The position numbers and the translations under genes were made by a program. The notes beneath the pieces were generated by a model. It did no database searches. It saw only the letters and a list, made by a program, of their open reading frames with translations, and was not told where the DNA came from. Shown piece by piece: positions 33,784 through 42,094 of a stretch of 64,000 nt of DNA; within the stretch, counting starts at the first letter, position 1, and the number at the start of each line of letters is the position of its first letter. The DNA comes from an uncultured Ruminococcus sp. (GTDB lineage Bacteria; Bacillota; Clostridia; Oscillospirales; Ruminococcaceae), in contig NZ_CAKSNX010000001.1 in the NCBI RefSeq assembly GCF_934476685.1, positions 186,001 through 250,000 of the forward strand, in the 5' to 3' direction.

Positions 33784-34050
33784 GTGAATATATCCATTGG
33801 CACGCTGGTCAGAGCGACGGCAGGTCGTGATAAAAACTCCTACTTTGTTGCAGTCGGAGTACACGACGGCTTTGTGTATATCGCAGACGGCAGAAGCCGC
33901 AAGGCTGAAAACCCGAAGCGAAAAAATATAAAGCACATTTCACCTGTATGCCGCATTGCTGACACAGGCGGGCTGACAAACAAAATGATAAGACGGCTGA
34001 TAAATGAGTACCTGACCCATACTGATTTGCAGCAGACCCAGAACCTTTAA
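33784..34050 (+). CDS. KOW-domain RNA-binding protein (L14e/L27e-like)
   Basis: This 88-residue protein belongs to the small KOW family found between map and infA in many Clostridia. The KOW-like segment covers residues 5-45 (IGTLVRATAGRDKNSYFVAV, then GFVYIADGRSRKAENPKRKN), followed by a helical end. It resembles archaeal/eukaryotic ribosomal proteins L14e and L27e, so a ribosome-associated role is likely but not shown. The start is GTG after AAAGGG. The stop lies 15 bases before infA. Confidence 0.85.
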   Translation: MNISIGTLVRATAGRDKNSYFVAVGVHDGFVYIADGRSRKAENPKRKNIKHISPVCRIADTGGLTNKMIRRLINEYLTHTDLQQTQNL

Positions 34051-34065
34051 TGGGGAGGTTTTTTA

Positions 34066-34284
34066 ATGTCAAAAGAAGATGTACTTGAGGTTGAAGGTAC
34101 TGTTGTCGAGGCACTGCCTAACGCAACATTCCAGGTTCAACTGACAAACGGTCATAAAATTCTTGCTCATATTTCGGGTAAGCTTCGTATGAATTACATT
34201 CGTATCGTGCCCGGAGACAAGGTTACGGTCGAAATGTCACCTTATGATTTGACAAAGGGAAGAATCACCTGGAGAGCAAAGTAA
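34066..34284 (+). CDS. infA: Translation initiation factor IF-1
   Basis: IF-1 (72 residues, one S1/OB domain) binds the A site of the 30S subunit during initiation. It shows MSKEDVLEVEGTVVEALPNA, TFQVQLTNGHKILAHISGKL and MSPYDLTKGRITWRAK. GGGGAGG precedes the ATG. The position between map/KOW and rpmJ is standard for Firmicutes. Confidence 0.98.
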   Translation: MSKEDVLEVEGTVVEALPNATFQVQLTNGHKILAHISGKLRMNYIRIVPGDKVTVEMSPYDLTKGRITWRAK

Positions 34285-34353
34285 CTCAGTGTTACAAAGC
34301 TCCATAGAAGTTTAAGAACGCAAGTTCTTGTGTAATTTAAAGGAGGTATTTCA

Positions 34354-34467
34354 ATGAAAGTAAGACCTTCAGTTAAGCCAATCTGCGAAAAGTGCAAGGT
34401 TATCAAGAGAAAAGGTAAGATCATGGTGATCTGCCAGAACCCTAAGCACAAGCAGCGTCAGGGCTAA
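34354..34467 (+). CDS. rpmJ: 50S ribosomal protein L36, zinc-binding type
   Basis: This is a 37-residue gene between infA and rpsM. The translation begins MKVRPSVKPICEKCKVIKRK and ends MVICQNPKHKQRQG. Cys11, Cys14, Cys27 and His32 form the zinc site of the canonical L36. AAAGGAGG lies before the ATG. A small hairpin AAGAAC-GCA-AGTTCTT lies upstream near 34313-34328. Confidence 0.96.
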   Translation: MKVRPSVKPICEKCKVIKRKGKIMVICQNPKHKQRQG

Positions 34468-34496
34468 CAAACCAATAATGGAGGTGCAGCTAAATC

Positions 34497-34865
34497 ATGG
34501 CTCGTATTGCTGGTATCGACCTGCCAAGAGATAAGCGAATCGAAATCGCTCTTACTTATATCTACGGCATCGGTCAGAAGACTGCTACAAAGATTCTCGC
34601 TGAAACAGGCGTAAATCCTGACGTTAGAGTTAAGGATATGTCAGAGGACGATGTAGCAAAATTGCGTGAATATATCGATCACAATTTGACTGTTGAGGGT
34701 GACCTCAGAAGAACAGTTGCTCTTAATATCAAGAGACTCACAGAAATCGGTTGTTATCGTGGTATCCGTCACAGAAGAGGACTTCCTGTTCGTGGACAGA
34801 GAACCAAGACAAATGCAAGAACTCGTAAGGGTCCTGTAAAGACAATCGCTAATAAGAAGAAGTAA
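34497..34865 (+). CDS. rpsM: 30S ribosomal protein S13
   Basis: S13 (122 residues) makes the head bridge to the large subunit and touches the P-site tRNA. It begins MARIAGIDLPRDKRIEIALT and has YIYGIGQKTATKIL and GCYRGIRHRRGLPVRGQRTK with a basic tail. GGAGG precedes the ATG. Confidence 0.98.
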   Translation: MARIAGIDLPRDKRIEIALTYIYGIGQKTATKILAETGVNPDVRVKDMSEDDVAKLREYIDHNLTVEGDLRRTVALNIKRLTEIGCYRGIRHRRGLPVRGQRTKTNARTRKGPVKTIANKKK

Positions 34866-34879
34866 GGAGGGTGTGAACA

Positions 34880-35278
34880 ATGGCTCAGGCTAAGAAGAAG
34901 ACTACTATTCGTCGTCGTCGTGAAAGAAAAAACATTGAACAGGGACAGGTTCATATCCAGTCTACATTCAACAACACCATCGTAACTATTACAGATATGC
35001 AGGGTAATGCAATTTCTTGGGCTTCCGCAGGCGGACTTGGCTTCAGAGGTTCTAAGAAGTCTACTCCATTCGCTGCACAGACTGCTGCTGAAACAGCTGC
35101 TAGAGCTGCTAAGGAGCACGGCCTTAAGACAGTTGAAGTATTTGTAAAGGGACCTGGCGCTGGACGTGAAGCAGCTATCAGAGCTCTTCAGTCAGAGGAA
35201 CTTGAAGTTAGACTTATCAAGGACGTAACTCCTATTCCTCACAACGGATGCCGTCCTCCAAAGAGAAGACGTGTATAA
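34880..35278 (+). CDS. rpsK: 30S ribosomal protein S11
   Basis: S11 (132 residues) lines the mRNA exit region of the platform. It shows VHIQSTFNNTIVTITDMQGN, SWASAGGLGFRGSKKSTPFA, KGPGAGREAAIRAL and the end HNGCRPPKRRRV. AAGGAGG precedes the ATG. A 93-base structured gap separates it from rpsD. Confidence 0.98.
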   Translation: MAQAKKKTTIRRRRERKNIEQGQVHIQSTFNNTIVTITDMQGNAISWASAGGLGFRGSKKSTPFAAQTAAETAARAAKEHGLKTVEVFVKGPGAGREAAIRALQSEELEVRLIKDVTPIPHNGCRPPKRRRV

Positions 35279-35288
35279 TCATAAGACA

Positions 35289-35342
35289 ATTTGAGTTTGC
35301 AGCTTAACTCAAAGTCGGGTAAGCGATTCGGCTAAGACCCGA
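35289..35342 (+). promoter_or_regulatory. Two-hairpin spacer before rpsD, candidate S4 control site
   Basis: TTTGAGTT (35290-35297) pairs with AACTCAAA (35306-35313). TCGGGT (35315-35320) pairs with ACCCGA (35337-35342). The two stems stand next to each other, about 30 bases before rpsD. S4 controls its own synthesis through leader RNA in both E. coli and Bacillus, so a regulatory role is plausible. Confidence 0.5.
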
Positions 35343-35371
35343 TACTATATTAAAAAACGGAGGTCATTATA

Positions 35372-35968
35372 ATGGCAGTAAACAGAGAACCAATACTCAA
35401 AAGATGTAAGTCACTGGGAATCAGCCCTATGGTTATGGGCGTAGCTAAGGAAACAAACCGCAACGCTAACGCTAATACAAGAAAAAAGGTTTCCGAGTAC
35501 GGACTTCAGCTTAAGGAAAAGCAGAAGCTGAGATTCATCTACGGCGTTCTTGAGAAGCAGTTCCACCACTACTTCGAGATCGCTCAGAAGATGGAGGGTC
35601 AGGCAGGTGAAAACCTCATCACTATCCTCGAGTCCAGACTTGACAACGTCGTATACAGAATGGGTATGTCAATGACAAGACGTGAAGCTCGCCAGCTGGT
35701 AGTTCACGGCCATTTTGAAGTAAACGGCAAGAGAGTAGACATTCCTTCTTACAGAATCAAGGAAGGCGACGTTATCTCTCTTAAGGAAAACAGCAAGAAG
35801 AGTGCAAAGTTCAAGCAGATCATTGAAGCTACTGCAGGCAGAACAACTCCTGTATGGCTTGATGTAAACAAGGACAATCAGACAGCTAAGGTTGTTCGTA
35901 TGCCGGTTAAGGAAGACCTTGATTACGATATCGAGGAGCACCTTATCGTCGAGCTGTATTCTAAATAA
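35372..35968 (+). CDS. rpsD: 30S ribosomal protein S4
   Basis: S4 (198 residues) is a primary 16S rRNA binder that starts 30S assembly. It shows SEYGLQLKEKQKLRFIYGVL, the S4 domain LESRLDNVVYRMGMSMTRRE, ARQLVVHGHFEVNGKRVDIP and the C-terminal EDLDYDIEEHLIVELYSK. The N-terminus lacks the usual four-cysteine zinc motif, so it is the zinc-free form. ACGGAGG precedes the ATG. Confidence 0.98.
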   Translation: MAVNREPILKRCKSLGISPMVMGVAKETNRNANANTRKKVSEYGLQLKEKQKLRFIYGVLEKQFHHYFEIAQKMEGQAGENLITILESRLDNVVYRMGMSMTRREARQLVVHGHFEVNGKRVDIPSYRIKEGDVISLKENSKKSAKFKQIIEATAGRTTPVWLDVNKDNQTAKVVRMPVKEDLDYDIEEHLIVELYSK

Positions 35969-35990
35969 TTTATTGACAGCAGTTCTCATA

Positions 35991-36018
35991 AGCTGTACTG
36001 CTTTTATGCGGTACAGCT
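35991..36018 (+). other. Hairpin between rpsD and rpoA
   Basis: AGCTGTAC (35991-35998) and GTACAGCT (36011-36018) form a perfect 8-bp stem with a 12-nt loop in the 131-base gap. No T run follows, so it is not an intrinsic terminator; a processing or control role is possible. Confidence 0.5.
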
Positions 36019-36099
36019 GCGGGAAATACTTGATATGTTTTATCGGAATAAGACGTAAACGCAAGAAAACAATCGAGTTTGAAAACAGGAGGGTTTTAA

Positions 36100-37059
36100 A
36101 TGCTTGAAAAGATAGAAAAGCCTAAGATCGAAACGCCTGAGCTTAAGAGCAACGGAACATACGGCAAGTTTATTCTGGAGCCTCTGGAGCGTGGCTATGG
36201 TATTACTCTCGGCAACAGCCTGAGACGTGTACTGCTCTCCTCTTTGCCGGGTGTTGCTGTCACATCAGTTAAGATTGACGGTGTACACCACGAACTATCA
36301 ACAATCCCTGGAGTTAAGGAAGATGTTACAGAGATCATTCTTAACCTTAAGGGTTTAACTGCTAAGCTTTACGGTGAGGGTCCGAAGACAATTTATATTG
36401 AGGCTGAAGGCGAATGCGTTGTAACCGCAGGCGACATCAAGACAGACTCAGAAGTAGATATCCTCGTTCCCGATATGCATATTGCAACACTGGGCGCAGG
36501 CGCAAAGCTTTATATGGAAATCACTATCGACAGAGGCCGTGGATACGTTTCTGCCGAGAAGAATAAGCAATATATGCAGAATGCCCCGATCGGCGTAATT
36601 GCCGTAGACAGTATTTATTCGCCGGTACTCAAGGTAAACTACACAGTAGACAATACCCGTGTAGGACAGATTACCGACTTTGATAAGCTCACACTGGAGG
36701 TCTGGACAGACGGTACAATCTCCGCTAAGGAAGCTGTATCAATGGCAGCCAAACTCCTCAACGAGCATCTTAATCCCTTCGTTGATTTGTCTGAAGAAAC
36801 AAACGTCGTAGAGATTATGGTCGAGAAGGATGACCAGGGTAAAGAAAAGATCCTTGAGATGACCATTGAGGAACTTGACTTATCGGTGCGTTCATTTAAC
36901 TGTCTTAAGCGTGCAGGAATAAACACAGTCAACGATTTGATTGAAAAGTCTGCAGAAGAAATGATGAAGGTCAGAAACCTCGGTAAGAAGTCATTCGATG
37001 AGGTTAAGGAAAAGCTTCATTCACTGGGCTATGAGCTCAATTCTGAGGACGATAATTAA
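36100..37059 (+). CDS. rpoA: RNA polymerase alpha subunit
   Basis: Alpha (319 residues) dimerises to start RNA polymerase assembly. The N-terminal domain shows FILEPLERGYGITLGNSLRR and VLLSSLPGVAVTSVKIDGV. The C-terminal domain, which touches UP elements and activators, shows EELDLSVRSFNCLKRAGINT and MKVRNLGKKSFDEVKEKL. Both domains are complete. CAGGAGG precedes the ATG. It lies in its normal place between rpsD and rplQ. Confidence 0.98.
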   Translation: MLEKIEKPKIETPELKSNGTYGKFILEPLERGYGITLGNSLRRVLLSSLPGVAVTSVKIDGVHHELSTIPGVKEDVTEIILNLKGLTAKLYGEGPKTIYIEAEGECVVTAGDIKTDSEVDILVPDMHIATLGAGAKLYMEITIDRGRGYVSAEKNKQYMQNAPIGVIAVDSIYSPVLKVNYTVDNTRVGQITDFDKLTLEVWTDGTISAKEAVSMAAKLLNEHLNPFVDLSEETNVVEIMVEKDDQGKEKILEMTIEELDLSVRSFNCLKRAGINTVNDLIEKSAEEMMKVRNLGKKSFDEVKEKLHSLGYELNSEDDN

Positions 37060-37077
37060 AGTAAGGAGTGAAAATCT

Positions 37078-37419
37078 ATGCCAGGCACAAGAAAGCTGGG
37101 AAGAACCAGTGACCAGAGAAAGGCAATGCTCAGAGCTATGGTTACTTATCTTCTCGAAAACGGTAAGATTGAAACAACTGTAACAAGAGCTAAGGAAGTA
37201 GCTGCTATGACCGATAAGATGATTACTTTAGGTAAAGTCGGCGATCTTCATTCTAAGCGTCAGGTACTCGCTTATGTAACTAAGGAGTCCGTTGCTAAGA
37301 AGCTCTTTGATGAGATCGCACCTTCTTATGAGGGACGTAACGGCGGTTACACAAAGATCATCAAGATCGGACCACGTCGTGGCGATGCTGCTGAAATGGC
37401 TATCATTCAGTTGGTTTAA
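37078..37419 (+). CDS. rplQ: 50S ribosomal protein L17
   Basis: L17 (113 residues) is at the bottom of the large subunit near the tunnel exit. It shows KLGRTSDQRKAMLRAMVTYL, KIETTVTRAKEVAAMTDKMI and GGYTKIIKIGPRRGDAAEMA. AAGGAG precedes the ATG. It is the last gene of the ribosomal run and is followed by a strong terminator and then by repeat element B. Confidence 0.98.
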   Translation: MPGTRKLGRTSDQRKAMLRAMVTYLLENGKIETTVTRAKEVAAMTDKMITLGKVGDLHSKRQVLAYVTKESVAKKLFDEIAPSYEGRNGGYTKIIKIGPRRGDAAEMAIIQLV

Positions 37420-37435
37420 TTATATAAAAAACACA

Positions 37436-37465
37436 GGGAGCGATTATAGCAATCGCTCCCTTTTG
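37436..37465 (+). terminator. Terminator of the ribosomal operon
   Basis: A perfect 10-bp stem GGGAGCGATT / AATCGCTCCC with loop ATAGC is followed by TTTTG, 16 bases past the rplQ stop. Confidence 0.92.
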
Positions 37466-37866
37466 TCGTCTTCCCAGACGGGGTCGTTCGGGACGCTCGG
37501 TCCTCGCCGGACGGGGTAATTCGCTACGCTCGTAAACTCGCTGTTTGCTGTTGGGTCTTTTACCTTTATGCTCGGAAGAAACTGAGTGCGGACTTTTACT
37601 TAAAGTCCTCGGGCGGACGGCTCGGTTCGGGACGCTCGACAAGCTCGCTGTCTGCGGTGCGAACTTCTCATTTAGTGCTCGGAAGAAACCAAGTGCGTAA
37701 CTTTTACTTAAAGTCCTCGGGCGGACGGCTCGGTTCAGGACACTCGACAAGCTTGCTGTCTGCGATACGAACTTCTCATTTAGTGCTCGGAAGAAACTGA
37801 GTGCGGACTTTTACTAAAACAGGGTTTGATGAGGTTATGTCTAGGCTTTTTTAGTTTGATATTTCG

Positions 37867-37888
37867 GTAGGGGCGACCTGTGGTCGCC
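37867..37888. repeat. Short palindrome GTAGGGGCGACC-TGT-GGTCGCC
   Basis: One of five copies in the window of the same 22-bp hairpin unit, here in the left half of element B. Confidence 0.85.
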
Positions 37889-38097
37889 TGTTTCTGTGAC
37901 TACCGATTTTAAAGAGGTCTTATCTTGCCTTTTTGCAATTCTAACACATACATAATTTAACAAGTTATTATATTCTGCAACTTTTTGATACCTTTAAGTT
38001 TTATTCAAAAAAGTGAGTAAATACGGGGCTTTAAGCATATTTGGAAACGTGCCAAAAAGCGTGTCAAAAGTTCGGCAGATGAAAAAAGCATACAAAA

Positions 38098-38120
38098 AGG
38101 GGCGGTCAAAAACCGCCCCT
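38098..38120 (-). terminator. Core terminator of element B
   Basis: AGGGGCGGT / ACCGCCCCT with loop CAAAA is flanked by a run of A on the plus strand, so on the minus strand it is an intrinsic terminator with a T tail. It would serve the SGNH lipoprotein gene and matches the core hairpin of element A. Confidence 0.8.
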
Positions 38121-38251
38121 TACGCATTATAAAATTATAATAATATTTGCTCGTACTCTGTTTCTTCAAATGCAGTGTACATATTCTCAGTCTGAGAGGA
38201 TAACAGGTAATTGTGAAACGGTGACAAGCTTTAACAAAGTTGGCATAAGCG

Positions 38252-38273
38252 GGCGACCGCAGGTCGCCCCTAC
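38252..38273. repeat. Short palindrome GGCGACC-GCA-GGTCGCC followed by CCTAC
   Basis: This is the inverse partner of the copy at 37867, forming part of the inverted arms of element B. Confidence 0.85.
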
Positions 38274-38681
38274 GAATACTTTGTAGACCTCATCAAACTG
38301 AAAAGAGCCAATACAAGACCTTTGCAAAGTGGTTTTTAGTAAAAGCTATATCTCCGTTTCTTCCGAGCGCCAATGAGAAAACCCGACAGCAGACAGCGAG
38401 TTTACAAGCGTAGCGAATTACCCCGTCCGGTGAGGACCGAGCGTCCCGAACTGAGCCGTCCGCCCGAGGACTTTAAGTAAAAGTTACGCACTTGGTTTCT
38501 TCCGAGCACTAAATGAGAAGTTCGCACCAAAGACAGCGAGCTTGTCGAGCGTCCCGAACGCCCCCGTCCGGTGAGGACTTAAGTAAAAGTCATATCTCCG
38601 TTTCTTCCGAGCGCCAATGAGAAAACCCGACAGCAGACAGCGAGTTCACGAGTGTCCCGAATCGAGCCGTCCGCCCGAGGA

Positions 38682-40019
38682 CTAGGACACGAGCCAGTTG
38701 AGGATCTGGAATTCTTGTGCGTCACCGTCAATTACTTCAACCTTGACCTTGTGAGTTGCTGTTTCGTCTGATGAGTAGATCGGATCAGCCTTTGCGTAAT
38801 CACCCCAACCGTTAGGGAAGTTTCCGTCAATGAGTACAGGATCCTGATCGTCTACCGTTACGGAGATAGTTCCCTGCTTGCCTGATGTGGTCTTCATGTA
38901 AAGCATACCAATGTTCTTTGCTGTGATCTCAAATTCAGCTGTGCCGCCTGTCGTTGTTCCCCAGCCGCCTTCAAACTTCTGGAATGTCGCAACATCTGTG
39001 AATGTTCCTTCGTCAACAGTCTTTACTGTGTCAGCTGTGTCCCTTGAACCAAGTGATGCGTTTTCAAATGGATTGCCAGCAGGTGCTTCTGTCGAAGGAT
39101 CAAATGGTGTTGATACCTTTTCAACATTGTCAATGTCAGCAACAAGCTTGCTCATAAGATTTGTTATGCACTGAGCCATGATAATGTGTCCGTTGTCGTT
39201 AGGGTGAACGTTGTCAGGTGATACGTCCTTCCATGTGAAGTTTCCTGCCTCGATCTCAGGCATTACTGCATCGTGATATGAGATCATAGGAACGTTGTAT
39301 GCCTGCGCTACCTTGAGGTGCGCTGCCTGTGGTGATGAACCGTCCTCGCAGCTTGGCTCAAGAATTATTACAGCAGGATTGTTCTCCTGTGAAAGACACA
39401 TTCTTACAAGGCTGTCCATGCATGATGCGTAAAATTCATCATCAGCATCATTTATAAATTCAATAACGATAATGTCTGCGTCAACTGAAATGCAGTCACG
39501 CTGCGCTCTGTGTACACCGCAGTAGGAGTCAGTCGCACCGATACCTGCGTTCGTTACGTCAACGTAGTAGCTTATGTTCTCTTCCCACCAGCTCTTGACC
39601 TGATTTACATACTGGTTTGTAGATGAGTTTGCACCTGAACCGGCTGTGATAGAGTCGCCGAGGAAACAGATCTTTGTTGTTTCTTTCTTGTTGTTGAGTG
39701 CGTAGTCAAGCTTTTCTGCAAGTCTTGATGTGTCGCCCTCATTTATAAGCGCCCTGGCAAGCATATTTTCTGTTGCGCCCTGTGCAACATCGTAAGCTCC
39801 GTCATTTACAGGGTACTCAGCCAACAGCTTTGCTGAAATGCTGTCGCTTGCGTTTTCGTCAGCGGCAGATGAATCCTCTCCGTCAGCTGTGTCAGCAGCA
39901 GAAGAATTTGCAGCCGTTTCAGCCTTGCTTGAAGAAGATGAAGAATCAGAACTTCCGCAGCCGGCAAAAGCCATACAGCTCATGCAGACAGCAAGAGTCA
40001 TTGCAAGTATTTTTTTCAT
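38682..40019 (-). CDS. SGNH/GDSL-family hydrolase lipoprotein
   Basis: This 445-residue surface protein has the lipobox AFAGC with Cys21 and then a Ser/Ala/Asp-rich linker to about residue 60. The SGNH domain has the nucleophile Ser123 in FLGDSITAGSG, the glycine block NAGIGATDS, the block-III Asn in EFINDAD, and Asp269/His272 in SPDNVHPND. A C-terminal beta-rich domain (about 335-445) may bind carbohydrate. Esterases of this type often remove acetyl groups from plant polysaccharides; the exact substrate is not evident. Codon bias is unusually strong, so it is likely abundant. The stop codon abuts repeat element B. Confidence 0.88.
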   Translation of the reverse strand: MKKILAMTLAVCMSCMAFAGCGSSDSSSSSSKAETAANSSAADTADGEDSSAADENASDSISAKLLAEYPVNDGAYDVAQGATENMLARALINEGDTSRLAEKLDYALNNKKETTKICFLGDSITAGSGANSSTNQYVNQVKSWWEENISYYVDVTNAGIGATDSYCGVHRAQRDCISVDADIIVIEFINDADDEFYASCMDSLVRMCLSQENNPAVIILEPSCEDGSSPQAAHLKVAQAYNVPMISYHDAVMPEIEAGNFTWKDVSPDNVHPNDNGHIIMAQCITNLMSKLVADIDNVEKVSTPFDPSTEAPAGNPFENASLGSRDTADTVKTVDEGTFTDVATFQKFEGGWGTTTGGTAEFEITAKNIGMLYMKTTSGKQGTISVTVDDQDPVLIDGNFPNGWGDYAKADPIYSSDETATHKVKVEVIDGDAQEFQILNWLVS

Positions 40020-40095
40020 GATTATTATCCTTTCTCTCTAATACGATTTCACAAAATATGCAATGTGCAATATCAAATCGGTTAATAACATATGT

Positions 40096-40124
40096 ATTAT
40101 ACTACAATTTAACGAATTTTGCAA
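40096..40124 (-). promoter_or_regulatory. Sigma-A promoter of the SGNH lipoprotein gene
   Basis: On the minus strand TTGCAA (40119-40124) and TATAAT (40096-40101) are separated by 17 bases, about 77 bases before the start codon. Confidence 0.8.
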
Positions 40125-40187
40125 GAGCATAAATGAAATGTAAACGATTAGATTTATAAAAATATGAAAATAAATCCGCAAAAGATG

Positions 40188-40583
40188 TTACGATCTTTCA
40201 CGGATATAAACGATTATAGCTGTAATGAGCAGCGAAAGCATTGCGCTGCCGAAAAGTATGCCGAACCAAAGGCAGTTTGAAAGGGTGAGTATCTCGCCCC
40301 ATGTCTGATCGTTGTTTTCGTAACCGATATGTTCAGCAATGATCTTGTTGATGTGGTATGCCTGAAATAATCCGAGAAGAACCATAACAAAAGCGGCTGT
40401 CATACCCGTCTTTGCCCCCCACTTGTTGAAGCTTGGGGAAATAAGCAGAGCGGTGTTGATAACAGCAGCACAGGCGAAACATAATTTCAAATTATAAAAT
40501 ATCCCGCCGTAATAGGTTATAAAGAAAGTGGCAGTACAAAGGACAGCAGCCGCTGTGCAGTGTATAGTTGTTTTTCTTTCCAT
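40188..40583 (-). CDS. Unrecognised small membrane protein
   Basis: This 131-residue protein has four predicted membrane segments (about 9-28, 33-50, 60-80 and 102-126) and short loops; the third loop is acidic and polar (AEHIGYENNDQTWGE). I recognise no family. It has its own promoter and lies upstream of the SGNH lipoprotein gene, which also has its own promoter. Confidence 0.65.
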   Translation of the reverse strand: MERKTTIHCTAAAVLCTATFFITYYGGIFYNLKLCFACAAVINTALLISPSFNKWGAKTGMTAAFVMVLLGLFQAYHINKIIAEHIGYENNDQTWGEILTLSNCLWFGILFGSAMLSLLITAIIVYIRERS

Positions 40584-40685
40584 ATTTCTCTTTTCCCTTT
40601 TCTTTTTTCTCTCAACTTTCAGAAAATGATCTCTTTAAATAGCACTTATATTAAATACTTATAATTTATATATTTTATGTACATA

Positions 40686-40714
40686 ATTATACAATAAAAA
40701 TGTTAATTAGTCAA
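40686..40714 (-). promoter_or_regulatory. Sigma-A promoter of the small membrane protein gene
   Basis: On the minus strand TTGACT (40709-40714) and TATAAT (40686-40691) are separated by 17 bases. Confidence 0.75.
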
Positions 40715-40811
40715 TATTAATCGAAACATTTCAGCGGTATAAATAAATACAGGCGGTTCAAAAGCCTGCTTGTCATATAAAGTGGAACAATAAAAAAATA
40801 TGAACATAAAA

Positions 40812-40863
40812 TTTGTGCATAGTGCAATGAACGGCAGCTTTATTTTTGTGGGTTTGTGCATAG
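40812..40863. promoter_or_regulatory. Direct repeat TTTGTGCATAG x2 before the efflux genes
   Basis: The 11-mer occurs at 40812-40822 and 40853-40863, 41 bases apart (about four helical turns), directly upstream of the promoter for the adaptor-permease pair. It may be a regulator binding site. The remainder of this 408-bp gap is AT-rich and shows no gene. Confidence 0.4.
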
Positions 40864-40880
40864 AAAAAAATACGAAAATC

Positions 40881-40889
40881 TGTTATAAT
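40881..40889 (+). promoter_or_regulatory. Extended -10 promoter of the adaptor-permease operon
   Basis: TGTTATAAT forms an extended -10 (TG-n-TATAAT) with no good -35 box at the usual distance. Weak or activator-dependent transcription is therefore possible. Confidence 0.55.
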
Positions 40890-40991
40890 TATTGTGTGAA
40901 AATGTGCCTGCAGCGAAAATTTTCGTATATAGATAAAATTTCGTACAGCGCAGGTCTTTCAGCTCAGTTTTTAACTTAGGAGAAATGTTGA

Positions 40992-42059
40992 ATGTTTATT
41001 TTATCTCATAAAAAATATCAGAAATGCAGGAGAGCAGTCTGCTGCGCAGCAGTGTGCCTTGCCTGTATAATGTCATCAGGCTGCTACCTGCTGCCCGATG
41101 AGGAAGAGGTGCTTGCTCCGCCGACCGTAAAAGCAAGCTCAGTCAGCTATACCACTGTTACGGCAAAGAAAAAGGATCTTGAAAAGAAGATCGTTGCCAC
41201 CGGTACAGTTACGGCTGAAAGGCAGTACAGCCTGTCATACGAAAAGCTGAGCGGAACGATATCAAAGTTTTATGTCCGTGCAGGTGACAGCGTAAAAAAA
41301 GGCGACGTTATATGCGACCTTGATACATACGAACTTGATTATCAGATAGAGCAGACGGAGCTTAATCTGAAAAAAGCTCAGCTCAATGTTGATATGATAT
41401 ATGAAAGCGGCGGAACGCAGGCGCAGATAGATTCAGCCTATGTTGACGTTCAGCTTATAGAAAAGGATCTCGAAAAGCTTAATGCCCAGAAAGAGGATTC
41501 AAGCCTTAAAGCGCCTATCGACGGCATTGTATCCTCTATTTCCAGTATCCGTGCGGGGGATAACGTAAGCCCCGGACAGGAGATAGCTATGGTAATAGAT
41601 ACATCTGCCCTCTATATAGCTATAAAGCCTGATGATCTGACCAAGTTCGATGTTGGTACAAAGGTGCAGATACGCATAAATGAGAACTATTATGACGGCG
41701 AAGTGTTTATGAACCCGACCGCCCTTGCGGAGTATCAGTCGCAGCAGCAGGAGGATCATAACGCAGTCGATGATACAGGCATAAGCTATGAGGCAGATAC
41801 AGTGTATGTACGCTTTACGGACGATCCGCCGACAGAGTCTGTGGGACAGCTTGCCGACGCTGTGCTTGTGCTTGACTCTGTAAAGGACGCTATCGTTATT
41901 TCAAACAACCTAATAAAAAATGTTGACGGCGAAAAGGTGGTTTATGTGCTGAAAAACGGAGAAAAGACAGCCGTTACAGTTGAAGTCGGACTTGAAACAG
42001 GCTCTCAGACCGAGATAGTTTCGGGCATAAACGAGGGCGACGAGCTTATTCTCAAATAA
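40992..42059 (+). CDS. MacA/HlyD-like lipoprotein adaptor
   Basis: This 355-residue adaptor has the lipobox MSSGC with Cys31, so in a Gram-positive cell it is anchored outside the membrane. The membrane-fusion architecture is clear. The first half of the barrel is SGTISKFYVRAGDSVKKGDV, with a short coiled hairpin (about 115-165). The returning lipoyl motif is SLKAPIDGIVSSISSIRAGD, and the end VGLETGSQTEIVSGINEGDE is typical of MacA-type proteins. It precedes a large FtsX-type permease by 35 bases. The matching ATPase of the MacB type is not in this window. Confidence 0.9.
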   Translation: MFILSHKKYQKCRRAVCCAAVCLACIMSSGCYLLPDEEEVLAPPTVKASSVSYTTVTAKKKDLEKKIVATGTVTAERQYSLSYEKLSGTISKFYVRAGDSVKKGDVICDLDTYELDYQIEQTELNLKKAQLNVDMIYESGGTQAQIDSAYVDVQLIEKDLEKLNAQKEDSSLKAPIDGIVSSISSIRAGDNVSPGQEIAMVIDTSALYIAIKPDDLTKFDVGTKVQIRINENYYDGEVFMNPTALAEYQSQQQEDHNAVDDTGISYEADTVYVRFTDDPPTESVGQLADAVLVLDSVKDAIVISNNLIKNVDGEKVVYVLKNGEKTAVTVEVGLETGSQTEIVSGINEGDELILK

Positions 42060-42094
42060 GGCAAAAAAGGCGATACCGAAAGGAAAAAGCGTAA

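Larger units (their letters stand above)
37466..38682. repeat. Large inverted-repeat element B between convergent genes
   Basis: This 1.2-kb relative of element A lies between rplQ and the SGNH lipoprotein gene. The left arm (37466-37820) has about three forward units and the right arm (about 38340-38682) three inverse units, with markers GTCCTCGGGCGGACGGCTCG, ACAAGCTCGCTGTCTGC and GCTCGGAAGAAACTGAGTGC. Two inverse GGCGACC-type hairpins lie at 37867 and 38252. The AT-rich core (about 37890-38240) shares long stretches with the core of A, including the GTGCCAAAA...GTGTCAAAAGTT segment and the central terminator. The right end reaches the stop codon of the lipoprotein gene. I see no coding region. 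Confidence 0.85.

Noticed and set aside
35973..36001. Internal promoter before rpoA starting with TTGACA at 35973
   Set aside because: At 17 bases spacing the -10 would be TACTGC, which is poor; nearby spacings give nothing better.
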